The position numbers and the translations under genes are program-made. Shown one piece after another: positions 8,388-17,053 of a stretch of 64,000 nucleotides of DNA (positions are counted from its first letter, which is position 1; the number at the start of each line of letters is the position of its first letter). Below the pieces are notes generated by a model. The model had not been told where the DNA came from and made no database searches. It saw only the letters and a list, made by a program, of their open reading frames with translations. The stretch spans positions 62,001-126,000 of the forward strand of contig JAFZAC010000040.1 in NCBI GenBank assembly GCA_017548365.1, given 5' to 3'. Origin of the DNA: Muribaculaceae bacterium (GTDB lineage Bacteria > Bacteroidota > Bacteroidia > Bacteroidales > Muribaculaceae).

Positions 8388-9266
8388 ATGATTAGTTTTA
8401 TAACTTGGACAGCAAACCCCAACCTCATCTCAAGTCCCATCACGGTGAGATGGTATGGGCTGATGTTTGCCATTGGGTTTCTCGTTGGATATGAGATAGT
8501 ATACCGCATCTTCAAGCATGAGGGCGCGCCCGAGAAGTGGCTCGCGCCGCTGTTTTTCTATGTAGTGATAGCAACTGTGCTTGGCGCTAGGCTGGGACAC
8601 GTGTTCTTCTATGACTGGAGTTACTATTCGCAGCATCCAGCCGACATTTTCAAGGTATGGGAAGGTGGTCTGGCGAGCCATGGCGGCACGCTGGGTATCA
8701 TTATTGCTATTTTCATCTTCAGCTGGCATGTGACCAAGAAGAGCGTGATGTGGACCCTTGACCGCCTGTGTGTGCCCATTGGCTTTGTGGGAGCGCTTAT
8801 TCGCATTGGCAACCTCATGAACCATGAGATTTATGGCGGGCCCACCAGCCAGCCTTGGGGATTCCGTTTCATCGAGAATATAGGCCAGTATATGCAAGGC
8901 GCCGAGCCCGTGTTCACACAGCCCAGCCACCCCACGCAGATTTATGAGGCGCTGTGCTACCTGCTAGTCTTTGCCTTGTGCATGTGGCTCTACTGGCGAC
9001 GCAACGCTCAAGAGCGCCCGGGTTTGATTCTGGGATGGTTCTTCGTTGGCATTTTCGGCACCAGGTTCTTTGTCGAGTTTCTCAAGAACGTCCAGGAGCA
9101 ATGGGAAGTGGGCTTGCGTGAGTCCATCGGTCTTGACCAGGGACAGCTGCTGAGCATCCCGTTTGTGATAGCGGGCATTTGGCTCATCGTGCGCGCCATG
9201 CGACGCCCGCGCCTCGAGCTGGAATATCCCAACGAATTCTCCGACGCTAAAGAAAACAAAAAATAA
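8388..9266 (+). CDS. lgt: Prolipoprotein diacylglyceryl transferase
   Basis: A 292-residue inner-membrane enzyme that moves diacylglycerol from phosphatidylglycerol onto the lipobox Cys of prolipoproteins, the first step of lipoprotein maturation. Seven membrane segments are apparent. The Lgt signature is visible at about residues 141-156 (RIGNLMNHEIYGGPT), with the essential YGLMF segment near the N-terminus and HPTQIYEAL near 185. It has its own promoter and is the first of a plus-strand series. It would process the many lipoproteins of this genome, three of which are encoded in the window. Confidence 0.96.
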   Translation: MISFITWTANPNLISSPITVRWYGLMFAIGFLVGYEIVYRIFKHEGAPEKWLAPLFFYVVIATVLGARLGHVFFYDWSYYSQHPADIFKVWEGGLASHGGTLGIIIAIFIFSWHVTKKSVMWTLDRLCVPIGFVGALIRIGNLMNHEIYGGPTSQPWGFRFIENIGQYMQGAEPVFTQPSHPTQIYEALCYLLVFALCMWLYWRRNAQERPGLILGWFFVGIFGTRFFVEFLKNVQEQWEVGLRESIGLDQGQLLSIPFVIAGIWLIVRAMRRPRLELEYPNEFSDAKENKK

Positions 9267-9365
9267 AAATTGCTACATTGTGAAGACGCTATTCCGGGTG
9301 TTATAAAATGAGCCTGATGTGTGCTTTGTGCAGTCATTTGCATCGTTGTGATTTTTTAAGACCTA

Positions 9366-9400
9366 TTTGTGTCGTGATATGAGTTTTTTCATTATCTTTG
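9366..9400 (+). promoter_or_regulatory. Candidate promoter for the SDR-HAD-ribF operon
   Basis: A TATCTTTG -7 element (9393-9400) lies 27 nt before the ATG of the dehydrogenase. The nearest TTTG (9366-9369) is 23 nt upstream, longer than the usual 19-21, so the -33 part is less certain. Confidence 0.55.
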
Positions 9401-9427
9401 CAACTGTTACTATAAGCAAATAAAACA

Positions 9428-10303
9428 ATGAACAAAGACAATAACACTAAAGAACAGGCAGCTGCGCCAAACGGCAAACCTATTTACATCGTAACAGGCG
9501 CAACTGGTGCCATGGGAAAAGTAATATGCAAGCGCCTGGCTGCACAAGGAAAACCGCTGATTGTCGCTTGCCGTGACCTCGATAAAGGCGAGAAACTTGT
9601 AAAAGAATTGATAAGCCAGACTCTCAATAACGACATTACCGCCTTGCACCTCGATTTGAGCTCTTTTGCCAGAGTCAAGGCTTTTGTGGCAGAGCTCACT
9701 GAGCTCAATCGCCCCTTGGCAGCTCTCATCAACAATTCAGCAGTGTTGCCTCGACGTCGCAAGACCTCGGTTGATGGCTATGAATTTACCATTCAAGTCA
9801 ACTTCCTGAGTACCGTGCTGTTGTCGATGTTGGTACTCCCTCTCTTTCCCGAGAAGGGCGGCCGCATTGTGATGACGACCTCGCTCATGCGCAACCTCAC
9901 TTCGCTGCCTTATGAGTTCCCGGCAGTGAACAACTTTGTTCCCCTCACTACCTATGCTCAGAGCAAGCTGGCCCTCACTCTGTTCTCAATCTACATGTCG
10001 ACAACGCTCCGCACTCGCCATGTGACTGTGAACTGTGCCGATCCAGGCATCATCAACGCGGGTATGCTCACCTTGAGCCACTGGCTCGACATGGTTCGCG
10101 ACCGTGTGGGACAAACTCTTATTCACAACCCCGAGGACGGCGCAATAGCCGTGTTGCGTGCTCTGGAATCGAGCGATACAGGATTCATCTTCAAGGGTTT
10201 GGACCGTCAGATGAAGACCAGCAGCCTGCTCAAGAACCGCGAGGTGTTCATCAAGCTGTGTAACGACACCATGCGCATCATCAAGAAAGAAATGCCTTCC
10301 TGA
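9428..10303 (+). CDS. Short-chain dehydrogenase/reductase
   Basis: A 291-residue Rossmann-fold NAD(P)-dependent oxidoreductase of the classical SDR family. Visible motifs: the cofactor loop TGATGAMG (about residues 23-30) followed by a basic ACRDLDKGE typical of NADP preference, the NNSAV motif (about 101-105), and the active-site YxxxK (YAQSK, about 177-181), then ADPGIINAGM. The overall pattern resembles retinol-dehydrogenase/protochlorophyllide-reductase-like SDRs, but the substrate cannot be told. The next gene starts 9 bp after the stop. Confidence 0.88.
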   Translation: MNKDNNTKEQAAAPNGKPIYIVTGATGAMGKVICKRLAAQGKPLIVACRDLDKGEKLVKELISQTLNNDITALHLDLSSFARVKAFVAELTELNRPLAALINNSAVLPRRRKTSVDGYEFTIQVNFLSTVLLSMLVLPLFPEKGGRIVMTTSLMRNLTSLPYEFPAVNNFVPLTTYAQSKLALTLFSIYMSTTLRTRHVTVNCADPGIINAGMLTLSHWLDMVRDRVGQTLIHNPEDGAIAVLRALESSDTGFIFKGLDRQMKTSSLLKNREVFIKLCNDTMRIIKKEMPS

Positions 10304-10312
10304 TTCTCAAGC

Positions 10313-10951
10313 ATGGCAACCATCAAGGGTATTAAAAATCTGCTCTTCGACCAGGGAGGAGTGATTGTTGACATCGAGCGCGACCGCTGCCTCGATGAGT
10401 TGCGTCGTCTTGGTATGGAAGCTCCCGAGAAATTTGTGGGGCTTTACAAGCAGGACGGCCCTTTTTTTGCCCTTGAGAATGGTGACATAAATCTCGATGA
10501 GTTCCACCAAGCGCTCAGGCCGTTCATGCCTCCAGGTGTGACCGATGAGCAGATGGACTACGCCTTCAGCTCGTTCATTGTTGGTATTCCTCTGCATCGC
10601 CTGCAAGCTCTGCGTGAGTTGCGCAAGCGATACAAGACTTATATTCTGTCTAACACCAATCCTCTCATGTTTGAGGGCGTTATTGCCCGCGCTTTTGCGC
10701 TGGAAGGTCTTGATGTGAATGCTTATTTCGATGGAATCACTGTTTCCTATCTTGCCCACAGCAACAAGCCCGACCGCAAGATTTTTGACTATGCCGTCGA
10801 AACGATGGGCATCAAGCCCAAAGAAACGCTGTTCTTTGACGATGGTCAGGAGAACCTTGATGCTGCGGCTGAATTGGGTTTCAAGACTGCACTGGTGGAG
10901 CCTGGATGCGAATTTATTGATATTATCAACCAACTAGAACAAGCGCAATGA
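10313..10951 (+). CDS. HAD-superfamily phosphatase (YihX-like)
   Basis: A 212-residue haloacid-dehalogenase-type hydrolase. Motif I reads LLFDQGGVIVDIERDRC, with the nucleophile Asp but Gly in the usual second-Asp position, as in the YihX group. Motif II is YILSNTNP, motif III is the Lys of HSNKPDRK, and motif IV is LFFDDGQENLDAA. The helical cap lies between motifs I and II. YihX-type enzymes dephosphorylate sugar phosphates such as glucose-1-phosphate, but the substrate here is not proven. Its stop codon overlaps the ribF start (ATGA). Confidence 0.85.
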   Translation: MATIKGIKNLLFDQGGVIVDIERDRCLDELRRLGMEAPEKFVGLYKQDGPFFALENGDINLDEFHQALRPFMPPGVTDEQMDYAFSSFIVGIPLHRLQALRELRKRYKTYILSNTNPLMFEGVIARAFALEGLDVNAYFDGITVSYLAHSNKPDRKIFDYAVETMGIKPKETLFFDDGQENLDAAAELGFKTALVEPGCEFIDIINQLEQAQ

Positions 10952-11895
10952 AGATACTGGGTGCTGACGACTATATTGGAGCCGACAACGGCAAAGTGAC
11001 GGCGACCATTGGCATGTTTGACGGCATGCACCTTGGCCACATCACCCTCATCAATGCGCTCAAGCAGGAGGCCGAGGAGCGGCAGCAGAGCTGTGCCGTA
11101 GTCACCTTCAGGCAGCATCCACAGCGGGTGGTAAATCCCGGTGGCAGTCCTCAGGCTCTCATGACTCTCGACAAGAAAATCGAGGCAATCGAAGCCACCA
11201 ACCCCGATTATCTCATCTTGCTCGACTTCGACAGCAAATTGTCGCAGTTCTCGGCAATGGATTTCATGCAGTTGCTTCACGACCGGTATCAGGTAACAAC
11301 TCTGGTGATGGGTTACAACCATCGTTTTGGACATGAGCCCAAAAAATCGTTTGCCCACTATGTGGAGCTGGGACGACAGGCTGGTGTCGAGGTGGTGAAA
11401 GCGCCTGAATACCTGGGCGAGTATGCTCCTGTGAGCTCTTCTATTGTCAGGCAGCTTATTGCCGGCGGACGAGTTGAAGACGCAATGAACTGCATGGGAC
11501 ATCCATTTGAGCTTGCAGGACGAGTGATTCACGGTTTCCATAATGGCAGGGGCATAGGTTTTCCCACTGCCAATGTGGGTGACATTCCTCCCGAGATAAT
11601 CATGCCACACCTTGGGGCCTATGCCGTTATGGTCAATGTCGATGGACAGTGGCTCAAGGGTATGGTGAACATTGGCCACAGGCCAACTCTCGATAATGGC
11701 GACAGCATCTCTATCGAGGTCAATATCTTCGATTTTGACGATGATATCTATGGCAAGCCCATCACGCTTCAATTCATCCGCTTCTTGAGGCTTGAGTTCA
11801 AGCTGGGAAGCATTGAGCAGCTGCGTGAGCAACTCACTCGCGACAAACAGCTGTCTCAAAAAATTCTTGACAAATACATTTCAAACCAATCATAA
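10948..11895 (+). CDS. ribF: Bifunctional riboflavin kinase / FAD synthetase
   Basis: A 315-residue enzyme that phosphorylates riboflavin to FMN and adenylates FMN to FAD in the cytoplasm. The N-terminal nucleotidyltransferase domain has the HxGH-type signature GMFDGMHLGH (about residues 22-31) and a VSSSIVRQ segment near 166. The C-terminal flavokinase domain (about 185-310) has the ATP-binding GIGFPTANV motif and the catalytic Glu in SIEVNIFDFD. The ATG overlaps the HAD gene's TGA by 4 bp, indicating translational coupling. The HAD partner might act on flavin phosphates, which is an inference only. Confidence 0.94.
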   Translation: MKILGADDYIGADNGKVTATIGMFDGMHLGHITLINALKQEAEERQQSCAVVTFRQHPQRVVNPGGSPQALMTLDKKIEAIEATNPDYLILLDFDSKLSQFSAMDFMQLLHDRYQVTTLVMGYNHRFGHEPKKSFAHYVELGRQAGVEVVKAPEYLGEYAPVSSSIVRQLIAGGRVEDAMNCMGHPFELAGRVIHGFHNGRGIGFPTANVGDIPPEIIMPHLGAYAVMVNVDGQWLKGMVNIGHRPTLDNGDSISIEVNIFDFDDDIYGKPITLQFIRFLRLEFKLGSIEQLREQLTRDKQLSQKILDKYISNQS

Positions 11896-11906
11896 ATGGA
11901 GTAATT

Positions 11907-12566
11907 ATGGAAGTTATCAATCTTTGTGAGAACAATTCTCTGGTGAGCCAGTTCATGAGCGAAATTCGCGACAAGGAAGTGCAGCAAGACAGGCTGCGTT
12001 TTCGTGCAAATGTGCATCGTCTTGGTCAAATCATGGCCTATGAAATCTCGAAACACCTCAATTACAAGACTGTCGACACTGTGACACCGTTGGCGGTTGC
12101 AAAGACCAATGTTATTGCCGACAACGTGGTGCTGGCAACCATACTGCGTGCTGGATTGCCTCTGCACGAGGGTTTCCTCAACTTCTACGACAAGGCCGAG
12201 AATGGCTTTGTGAGCGCCTACCGCAAGTATGACGCCCACGACCCCAACAAGTTTGACGTGAAAATCGAGTATCTCGCTTGCCCAGCCATCGACGACAAAG
12301 TGTTGTGCATTGTTGACCCCATGCTTGCCACAGGGCTCTCTATGGCGCTTGCCTATAAGGCATTGTTAAGCCGTGGCACACCCAAGCACGTGCACATGGC
12401 GTCAATCATCGCCACCGATCAGGCTATTGACTTTGTGCAAAAGAACATACCCAACGAGAACCTTACCATTTGGGCGTGCGACATCGACCACGAGCTCAAC
12501 GAGCACAGCTACATCGTGCCAGGCCTGGGTGACGCAGGCGACCTCGTCTACGGCGAGAAACTTTGA
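11907..12566 (+). CDS. upp: Uracil phosphoribosyltransferase
   Basis: A 219-residue pyrimidine-salvage enzyme that makes UMP from uracil and PRPP. The PRPP loop reads CIVDPMLATGLSMALA (about residues 133-148), where most family members have GGS instead of GLS. AGLPLHEGFLNF and the C-terminal PGLGDAGDLVYG (uracil-binding) are well conserved. It starts 11 bp after ribF. A repeat-like 15-mer (12576-12590) follows the stop. Confidence 0.93.
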   Translation: MEVINLCENNSLVSQFMSEIRDKEVQQDRLRFRANVHRLGQIMAYEISKHLNYKTVDTVTPLAVAKTNVIADNVVLATILRAGLPLHEGFLNFYDKAENGFVSAYRKYDAHDPNKFDVKIEYLACPAIDDKVLCIVDPMLATGLSMALAYKALLSRGTPKHVHMASIIATDQAIDFVQKNIPNENLTIWACDIDHELNEHSYIVPGLGDAGDLVYGEKL

Positions 12567-12640
12567 TTTAAGTTTTAAGTGAAACCGCTTGCGCGGCTAA
12601 AGGTTTTAATTCTTTTAACTCCTTTATTCAAAGAAAAATA

Positions 12641-13084
12641 ATGAAGACAATAGAATTCAACATAGCAACGCTTGAGCAGCTCGACGATGCTGCCCGCAAG
12701 TTCATGGCCGAGATGGGCGACTACACCGTTTTCGCCTTCTATGGCGAGATGGGAGCAGGAAAGACTACTTTCATCAACGCGCTTTGCCGCCAGCTGGGCG
12801 TGGAGACCGACATCACCACCTCGCCGTCGTTTGCCATCATCAATGAGTATCGCAGCGACACCACTGCCGAGCTTATATACCATTTCGACTGCTATCGCCT
12901 TGAGAACGAAGCCGAGGCTCAAGACATTGGTGCCGAGGACTATTTCGACTGCGGCGCGCTCTGCCTCATTGAGTGGCCCGAGCGCATCGAGGGTTTGCTG
13001 CCCGACGACACCGTGCGTGTCGATATTACCGTTGATGAAAACGACGATAGCCGCATCGTGAAGATGACGCTCCCCAACGATTAA
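12641..13084 (+). CDS. tsaE: tRNA t6A37 biosynthesis ATPase TsaE
   Basis: A 147-residue P-loop protein of the TsaE/YjeE family, the ATPase that supports the TsaB-TsaD complex in making t6A at position 37 of ANN-decoding tRNAs. Visible features are the Walker [10 protein letters not shown] (about residues 35-43), the [11 protein letters not shown] motif (about 62-72), and the acidic Walker-B-like [10 protein letters not shown]. Length is normal for the family. It is 74 bp from upp and 23 bp before birA. Confidence 0.93.
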   Translation: MKTIEFNIATLEQLDDAARKFMAEMGDYTVFAFYGEMGAGKTTFINALCRQLGVETDITTSPSFAIINEYRSDTTAELIYHFDCYRLENEAEAQDIGAEDYFDCGALCLIEWPERIEGLLPDDTVRVDITVDENDDSRIVKMTLPND

Positions 13085-13107
13085 CAATATACACAAAAAA
13101 GACTCTT

Positions 13108-13863
13108 ATGCCCCGTTATATACTATTGCAAGAGGTGCCTTCGACCAATTCTTACCTCAAGAACATGGCACACATGTTTGAGTCGGGTACGGTAATTCAA
13201 GCCTATGTCCAAACTGCAGGTCGGGGGCAGAAGGGCAACAGCTGGGAAGCTGCGCCCGCTAAAAATGCTACCTTCTCGCAACTGATCAAGAAACCGCGCA
13301 TCGACGTCAAGGAGCAGTTCTTCTTGAGCGAGGCGGTCTCGCTGGCGATTGTCGATGCATTGGAACACTACGTTGATGGTCTGAAAATCAAGTGGCCAAA
13401 CGATATCTATTACAAAGACAGCAAATTGTGTGGTATTCTCATCGAACATTCACTGGGAGATGACGGCATCGAACACACCATTGCCGGGGTGGGCGTGAAC
13501 CTTAACCAACGTCTCTTCCTCAGTGGCGCCCCAAATCCTGTGTCGCTAATGAATATCACAGGACAAACCTATGATATCGAGGAGGTGACCTATCGCATTT
13601 GTGAGAATATTGAGCGATATACCAACTTCGACGGCTCGCGAGAGCAGCTCGATTCATTACATGAACGCTATCTTTCAAAACTTTATCGTCACGATGGCAA
13701 AACGCATCCATTCGTCTTGCCCGATGGCAGCAGTTTTGAGGCATCAATCGAGGCGGTGGCACCCGACGGCACCATCACTTTGCGTCACGCCAAGGACGGT
13801 ACTCTCCACGACTACTCCTTCAAGCAAGTGGGATTTGTCATCGACAAAAAGCGGTTTATGTGA
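13108..13863 (+). CDS. birA: Biotin-[acetyl-CoA-carboxylase] ligase
   Basis: A 251-residue monofunctional biotin protein ligase that attaches biotin to carboxylase carrier proteins. It lacks the N-terminal helix-turn-helix of the E. coli repressor, so it should not bind DNA. Motifs include EVPSTNSYL near the N-terminus, the biotinyl-AMP loop QTAGRGQKGNSW (about residues 34-45) and KWPNDIYYKDSKLCGILIE (about 93-111). A C-terminal SH3-like domain covers about 205-250. Last gene of the plus-strand group; a terminator hairpin lies 80 bp on. Confidence 0.95.
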   Translation: MPRYILLQEVPSTNSYLKNMAHMFESGTVIQAYVQTAGRGQKGNSWEAAPAKNATFSQLIKKPRIDVKEQFFLSEAVSLAIVDALEHYVDGLKIKWPNDIYYKDSKLCGILIEHSLGDDGIEHTIAGVGVNLNQRLFLSGAPNPVSLMNITGQTYDIEEVTYRICENIERYTNFDGSREQLDSLHERYLSKLYRHDGKTHPFVLPDGSSFEASIEAVAPDGTITLRHAKDGTLHDYSFKQVGFVIDKKRFM

Positions 13864-13942
13864 TTTTTTTGTTCCGATAGTAGACAGGAATTTTTATTTC
13901 AAGGTGTTATTGATAATTGTTTTAGGTAGACATATTTAGCAA

Positions 13943-13980
13943 AAAGGCCCACCCAATGGTGAGCCTTTAGTTCTTTTTTT
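13943..13980. terminator. Terminator between birA and the LRR-dockerin gene
   Basis: A stem of AAAGGC(C)CACC with GGTG(A)GCCTTT is followed on the plus strand by a T-rich run. The region lies between two convergent genes and can serve both. Confidence 0.8.
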
Positions 13981-13995
13981 TATAGTATTAACAAC

Positions 13996-15867
13996 TTACT
14001 GCCCTCCTAAAATCACGTTGTATATCGCAGTAATATCGGCAGCAGTGACCATGTTGTCTCCATTCACGTCGTACATCTCGTTATAATCATAATCATCGGC
14101 ACTGTTAAGTAAAAAGTTATATATTGCTGACACATCGGCGGCAGTAACGGCTCCATCACCGTCAACGTCTTTCTTCAGTGATTGAGCTCGATTATATTTG
14201 CAACCTTTGTAAACCAACTTTCCATTCTCATAGACTGCAGCGAGACCTGCCATGGGATTAAATCCAGTATAATAATTTCTATAAGGAACAAGCAAGTCGC
14301 CGAAGTTGCAATCTACACCAATGCCCTCGATAGTTTTAAATGAATAGTATTCATTTCCGTTATCTATATAATAACCTTTCCTTGTTGTCCCACCAATTTC
14401 GACTTCGATAGATGAGACACCGTCTGGATTCATGTAATCGGTTGGCAAACATGCTTCTGGTAGATCTTCATACGACCAATCAGGTAAGAACATCTCTTTA
14501 TTGAAGTCATATAATGTTTTAGGAATGCACCACCAATAATTCTCATAATAATAATCTTCATTATACTTATAAGCAGTGACAACCTTGTTTTCTTCTCTTA
14601 CAAAGGTCACTATGTATGGTTGTTTTGCATTCCCCTGCTCGTCATAGTCGGTGCGAATCACATTATGATATAGTAAGCCGTCAATCTCTGTTGTGCCATT
14701 TAATTCAAGGGTATAGAGAGTATGTATCGGATTTTCATCTTCGTCTTGACGGAAGCCAACATATTCCCAAACCACTCCTTTACGAACAAGAGGAACATAG
14801 GTGTTTTCAACAATGTTTGTGAAATCTTTCCATGGGCTTATGGCTTTATAAAGTGAAATAGAGGCTTCAGGAACATAAAGCATACACATTGATTTATCTA
14901 CACCATCAAATATCCTATTGCCACATGACACGTTTTGAGGCATTTGAATATTTGAATAAATTGAACTCAAGCCCGAACAATACATAAAAGCTCTTCCCCC
15001 TATGCGTTGTATATTTTCACCTAAATTGACTGTCTTCAACTTAGAGCAATATAAAAATGCGCAGCTGTCAATCACTGTGACAGATTGAGGCAATACTATT
15101 GATTCAAGCGAACTGCACGACATGAAGCACGAAGTATTGATTTTTTGGATTCCTTCACTCAAATGTACATTATTCAAAGAATAGCAATTTGCAAAGGCTT
15201 CGACACCAAGCCATGTTGATGGCCCTTCAATGGATAAATGCTCAAGGCTATCACAACTGGCAAATGCTTGATAACCAACACTGGTGACTGACGGTGGGAT
15301 TGTCATGGTTTTCAGCCTTTTGTGCTTACTGAATGCATAGTCGGCTATCGACTCGACGGTCGCTGGAACAAAAGAAGAGTTGCTTCCAATGAGCAGTTCA
15401 TTGGTCGAGGTCTTGATAAGAGCATTACAGTTGTCACGCGAATCATAAACCGTGTTATCAGGATCAACCCATATCTCTTCCAGTTCTGGACATTCTCTCA
15501 AATTGTTGGTGCCAATCGTTTTTACTGAACTGGATATTATTACCGAGTGCAGTTTAGGACAATTGAATAATGCGCCATCACCAATCATTGTTACTGTATT
15601 GGGGATTTCTACTGTCTCCAAATTCTGGGCATAACGGAAAGCTTGGTCAGCAATGCGCACAACCTGATAGTTATGGCCATTATATGAAACTACACTGGGA
15701 ATCACAATATTAACTAAGTTCTCATAGTTGTCATAGCCACTAGATTCTTTGACAACATTCACTCCGCCACTCGCAGTCTGGTAACAAATACTATCAACAG
15801 TGAAAGTAACTGCATGGACACTCAATCCAAGCATCATTAAAGCCATGAAAGTGATAATCTTTTTCAT
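13996..15867 (-). CDS. Secreted BspA-like leucine-rich-repeat protein with C-terminal dockerin
   Basis: A 623-residue secreted protein. A signal peptide (about 1-19) is followed by a BspA/LRR_5 block (about 45-335) built from repeats of the IPNTVTMIGDGALFNCPKL type. A middle region (about 340-560) has no clear family. The C-terminus (about 567-623) is a dockerin-like pair of calcium loops, DVDGDGAVTAADVSAIYNFL and DVNGDNMVTAADITAIYN, ending at LGGQ. BspA-like LRRs often bind host or bacterial surface proteins. The neighbouring secreted genes share the dockerin ending, which suggests a common attachment or export route. Confidence 0.85.
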   Translation of the reverse strand: MKKIITFMALMMLGLSVHAVTFTVDSICYQTASGGVNVVKESSGYDNYENLVNIVIPSVVSYNGHNYQVVRIADQAFRYAQNLETVEIPNTVTMIGDGALFNCPKLHSVIISSSVKTIGTNNLRECPELEEIWVDPDNTVYDSRDNCNALIKTSTNELLIGSNSSFVPATVESIADYAFSKHKRLKTMTIPPSVTSVGYQAFASCDSLEHLSIEGPSTWLGVEAFANCYSLNNVHLSEGIQKINTSCFMSCSSLESIVLPQSVTVIDSCAFLYCSKLKTVNLGENIQRIGGRAFMYCSGLSSIYSNIQMPQNVSCGNRIFDGVDKSMCMLYVPEASISLYKAISPWKDFTNIVENTYVPLVRKGVVWEYVGFRQDEDENPIHTLYTLELNGTTEIDGLLYHNVIRTDYDEQGNAKQPYIVTFVREENKVVTAYKYNEDYYYENYWWCIPKTLYDFNKEMFLPDWSYEDLPEACLPTDYMNPDGVSSIEVEIGGTTRKGYYIDNGNEYYSFKTIEGIGVDCNFGDLLVPYRNYYTGFNPMAGLAAVYENGKLVYKGCKYNRAQSLKKDVDGDGAVTAADVSAIYNFLLNSADDYDYNEMYDVNGDNMVTAADITAIYNVILGGQ

Positions 15868-16403
15868 ATCGTTATTGTTTTGAAGTTAATAATCTTGATT
15901 TTGCCGCAAAATAAAACATTAAAATCATCTTTCCAAGAGGAAGGTCTGTACCTTCGCTTTTTATAATACGCTATAATTCAACTAATTGCGGCGTTTAGAA
16001 ATGTGCCTTTTCATTTTTGCCTTGCCATTAAAAGAAAAAGCGTGGAAAAATGTCTTGTTTATTGTTGTAGAGGCATCGCCAAACGCCCAACTCGTAATAA
16101 ACAGTCCATCCCACGCCATGCCATTATATCGACCTTTATGTGGGTAGATAAAGGCAAGCGAAGACGTTCTTTGACTGCATTATCCATCGAGTTTAAAATT
16201 TGGCGATTTCCTACAACAGGATAAAGCAAAAACGCTTACAACTATGTCTTCAAGCAAGAGAACGCCTCTGCGAGTTTGCTTGAATTGTCGCAAAATTACA
16301 CATTATTTTAATTATATACAAGAAATTGATAATTAATTATTAAAAAACATCTTTTTTGTCGCTTTTGTTTAATTCTGCTGCACAGTTATGAATTAAAATA
16401 ATA

Positions 16404-16434
16404 TTGTTTCTCACATCATCAAGCACTACCTTTG
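16404..16434 (+). promoter_or_regulatory. Orphan promoter in the gene-poor region
   Basis: TTG at 16404-16406 and TACCTTTG at 16427-16434 with a 20-nt spacer match the Bacteroidota consensus well. No full-length gene follows; the first ATG is at 16470. Confidence 0.65.
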
Positions 16435-16469
16435 CGCGCATACACGTGAACATTAAATTATATACAACC

Positions 16470-16598
16470 ATGAAAAACAAAAAAAAGAAAACGGCGATTG
16501 TCATCGTTAGCCAAGGCAGTGCCTTCGGCTCAAAAAAATTTTTTTTTCAAATTTGTCCCACTCCCGATCACGATCCCCGATCACGATCCCCGAATTAA
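16470..16598 (+). other. Possible 42-codon leader ORF with embedded hairpin and T-tract
   Basis: Downstream of the orphan promoter, an ATG at 16470 opens a short frame beginning MKNKKKKTAIVIVSQGSAFG. Its codons run through an imperfect hairpin (GCCAAGGC agt GCCTTCGGC, about 16510-16529), then a T-tract, then the 13-bp tandem repeats, ending at TAA 16596-16598. The hairpin plus T-tract would end most transcripts inside the frame. It may be an attenuator-like or small-RNA unit rather than a protein gene. Confidence 0.3.
16563..16593. repeat. 13-bp tandem repeat, 2.4 copies
   Basis: The unit CCCGATCACGATC occurs at 16563-16575 and 16576-16588 exactly, with CCCGA starting a third copy. It is GC-rich in an AT-rich spacer. 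Confidence 0.9.
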
Positions 16599-16887
16599 AA
16601 TGTCCTCTTTCGTTTTTACAACCCGCTGGCAGGTCGCAGCGCTTTGCGAAATTTCAGTTACAAATCGAAACAAGAGAAATGCTGCTAACGCACTATCATT
16701 TTTTAATAAAGCAAATGTAATTTCATTAATAATTATAATTAAAATTCCTCATTATGACAACAAATTATCAATTTATAAAAATGTTTTTTTGTGAAAGTGT
16801 CCCATTTTCAAGTTTTGTTCCATCACGCTACTTTCAATCTGCAACCACTCAAAAAGTATTTTTTTTCAAAAAATGTCCCACTCGCAA

Positions 16888-16944
16888 GAGAGTAATCTCA
16901 AAAAGCTGCACCTCTCGGTGTCAGAAAGCCGCGCATAGCGCGGC
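16888..16944. repeat. Cluster of three short perfect hairpins
   Basis: GAGA-gtaa-TCTC (16888-16899), CACC-tctc-GGTG (16909-16920) and GCCGCGC-ata-GCGCGGC (16928-16944) follow each other directly, 50-110 nt before the hppA 3' hairpin. Confidence 0.7.
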
Positions 16945-16993
16945 GTTGAAAAATCATTCCGGCGAAAGCGGTTTCACTTAGCAAATATACAGC

Positions 16994-17025
16994 AATCCCT
17001 GCCGTGGGGTTGCCAGGCAGGGATT
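16994..17025. terminator. Hairpin after hppA
   Basis: A perfect 10-bp stem, AATCCCTGCC (16994-17003) with GGCAGGGATT (17016-17025), starts 28 nt beyond the hppA stop. No U-tract follows on the minus strand, so it may protect the 3' end or terminate by another mechanism. Confidence 0.6.
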
Positions 17026-17053
17026 GACATAATATAATAATGTATGTTGTTTG

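Larger units (their letters stand above)
15868..17053. other. Gene-poor, repeat- and hairpin-rich intergenic region
   Basis: No convincing protein gene in about 1.2 kb. It holds: AT-rich spacer with scattered short reading frames; a good promoter (16404-16434) leading into a possible 42-codon frame at 16470-16598 that runs through a hairpin and T-tract; a 13-bp tandem repeat (16563-16593); three copies of a T-tract followed by TGTCCCA (about 16541-16562, 16784-16805, 16859-16882); and a run of consecutive hairpins from 16888 to 17025. It may be a non-coding RNA locus or a decayed mobile element. Confidence 0.6.

Noticed and set aside
16003-16224. 73-codon frame in the gene-poor region
   Set aside because: No promoter, no similarity, and composition as in non-coding DNA.
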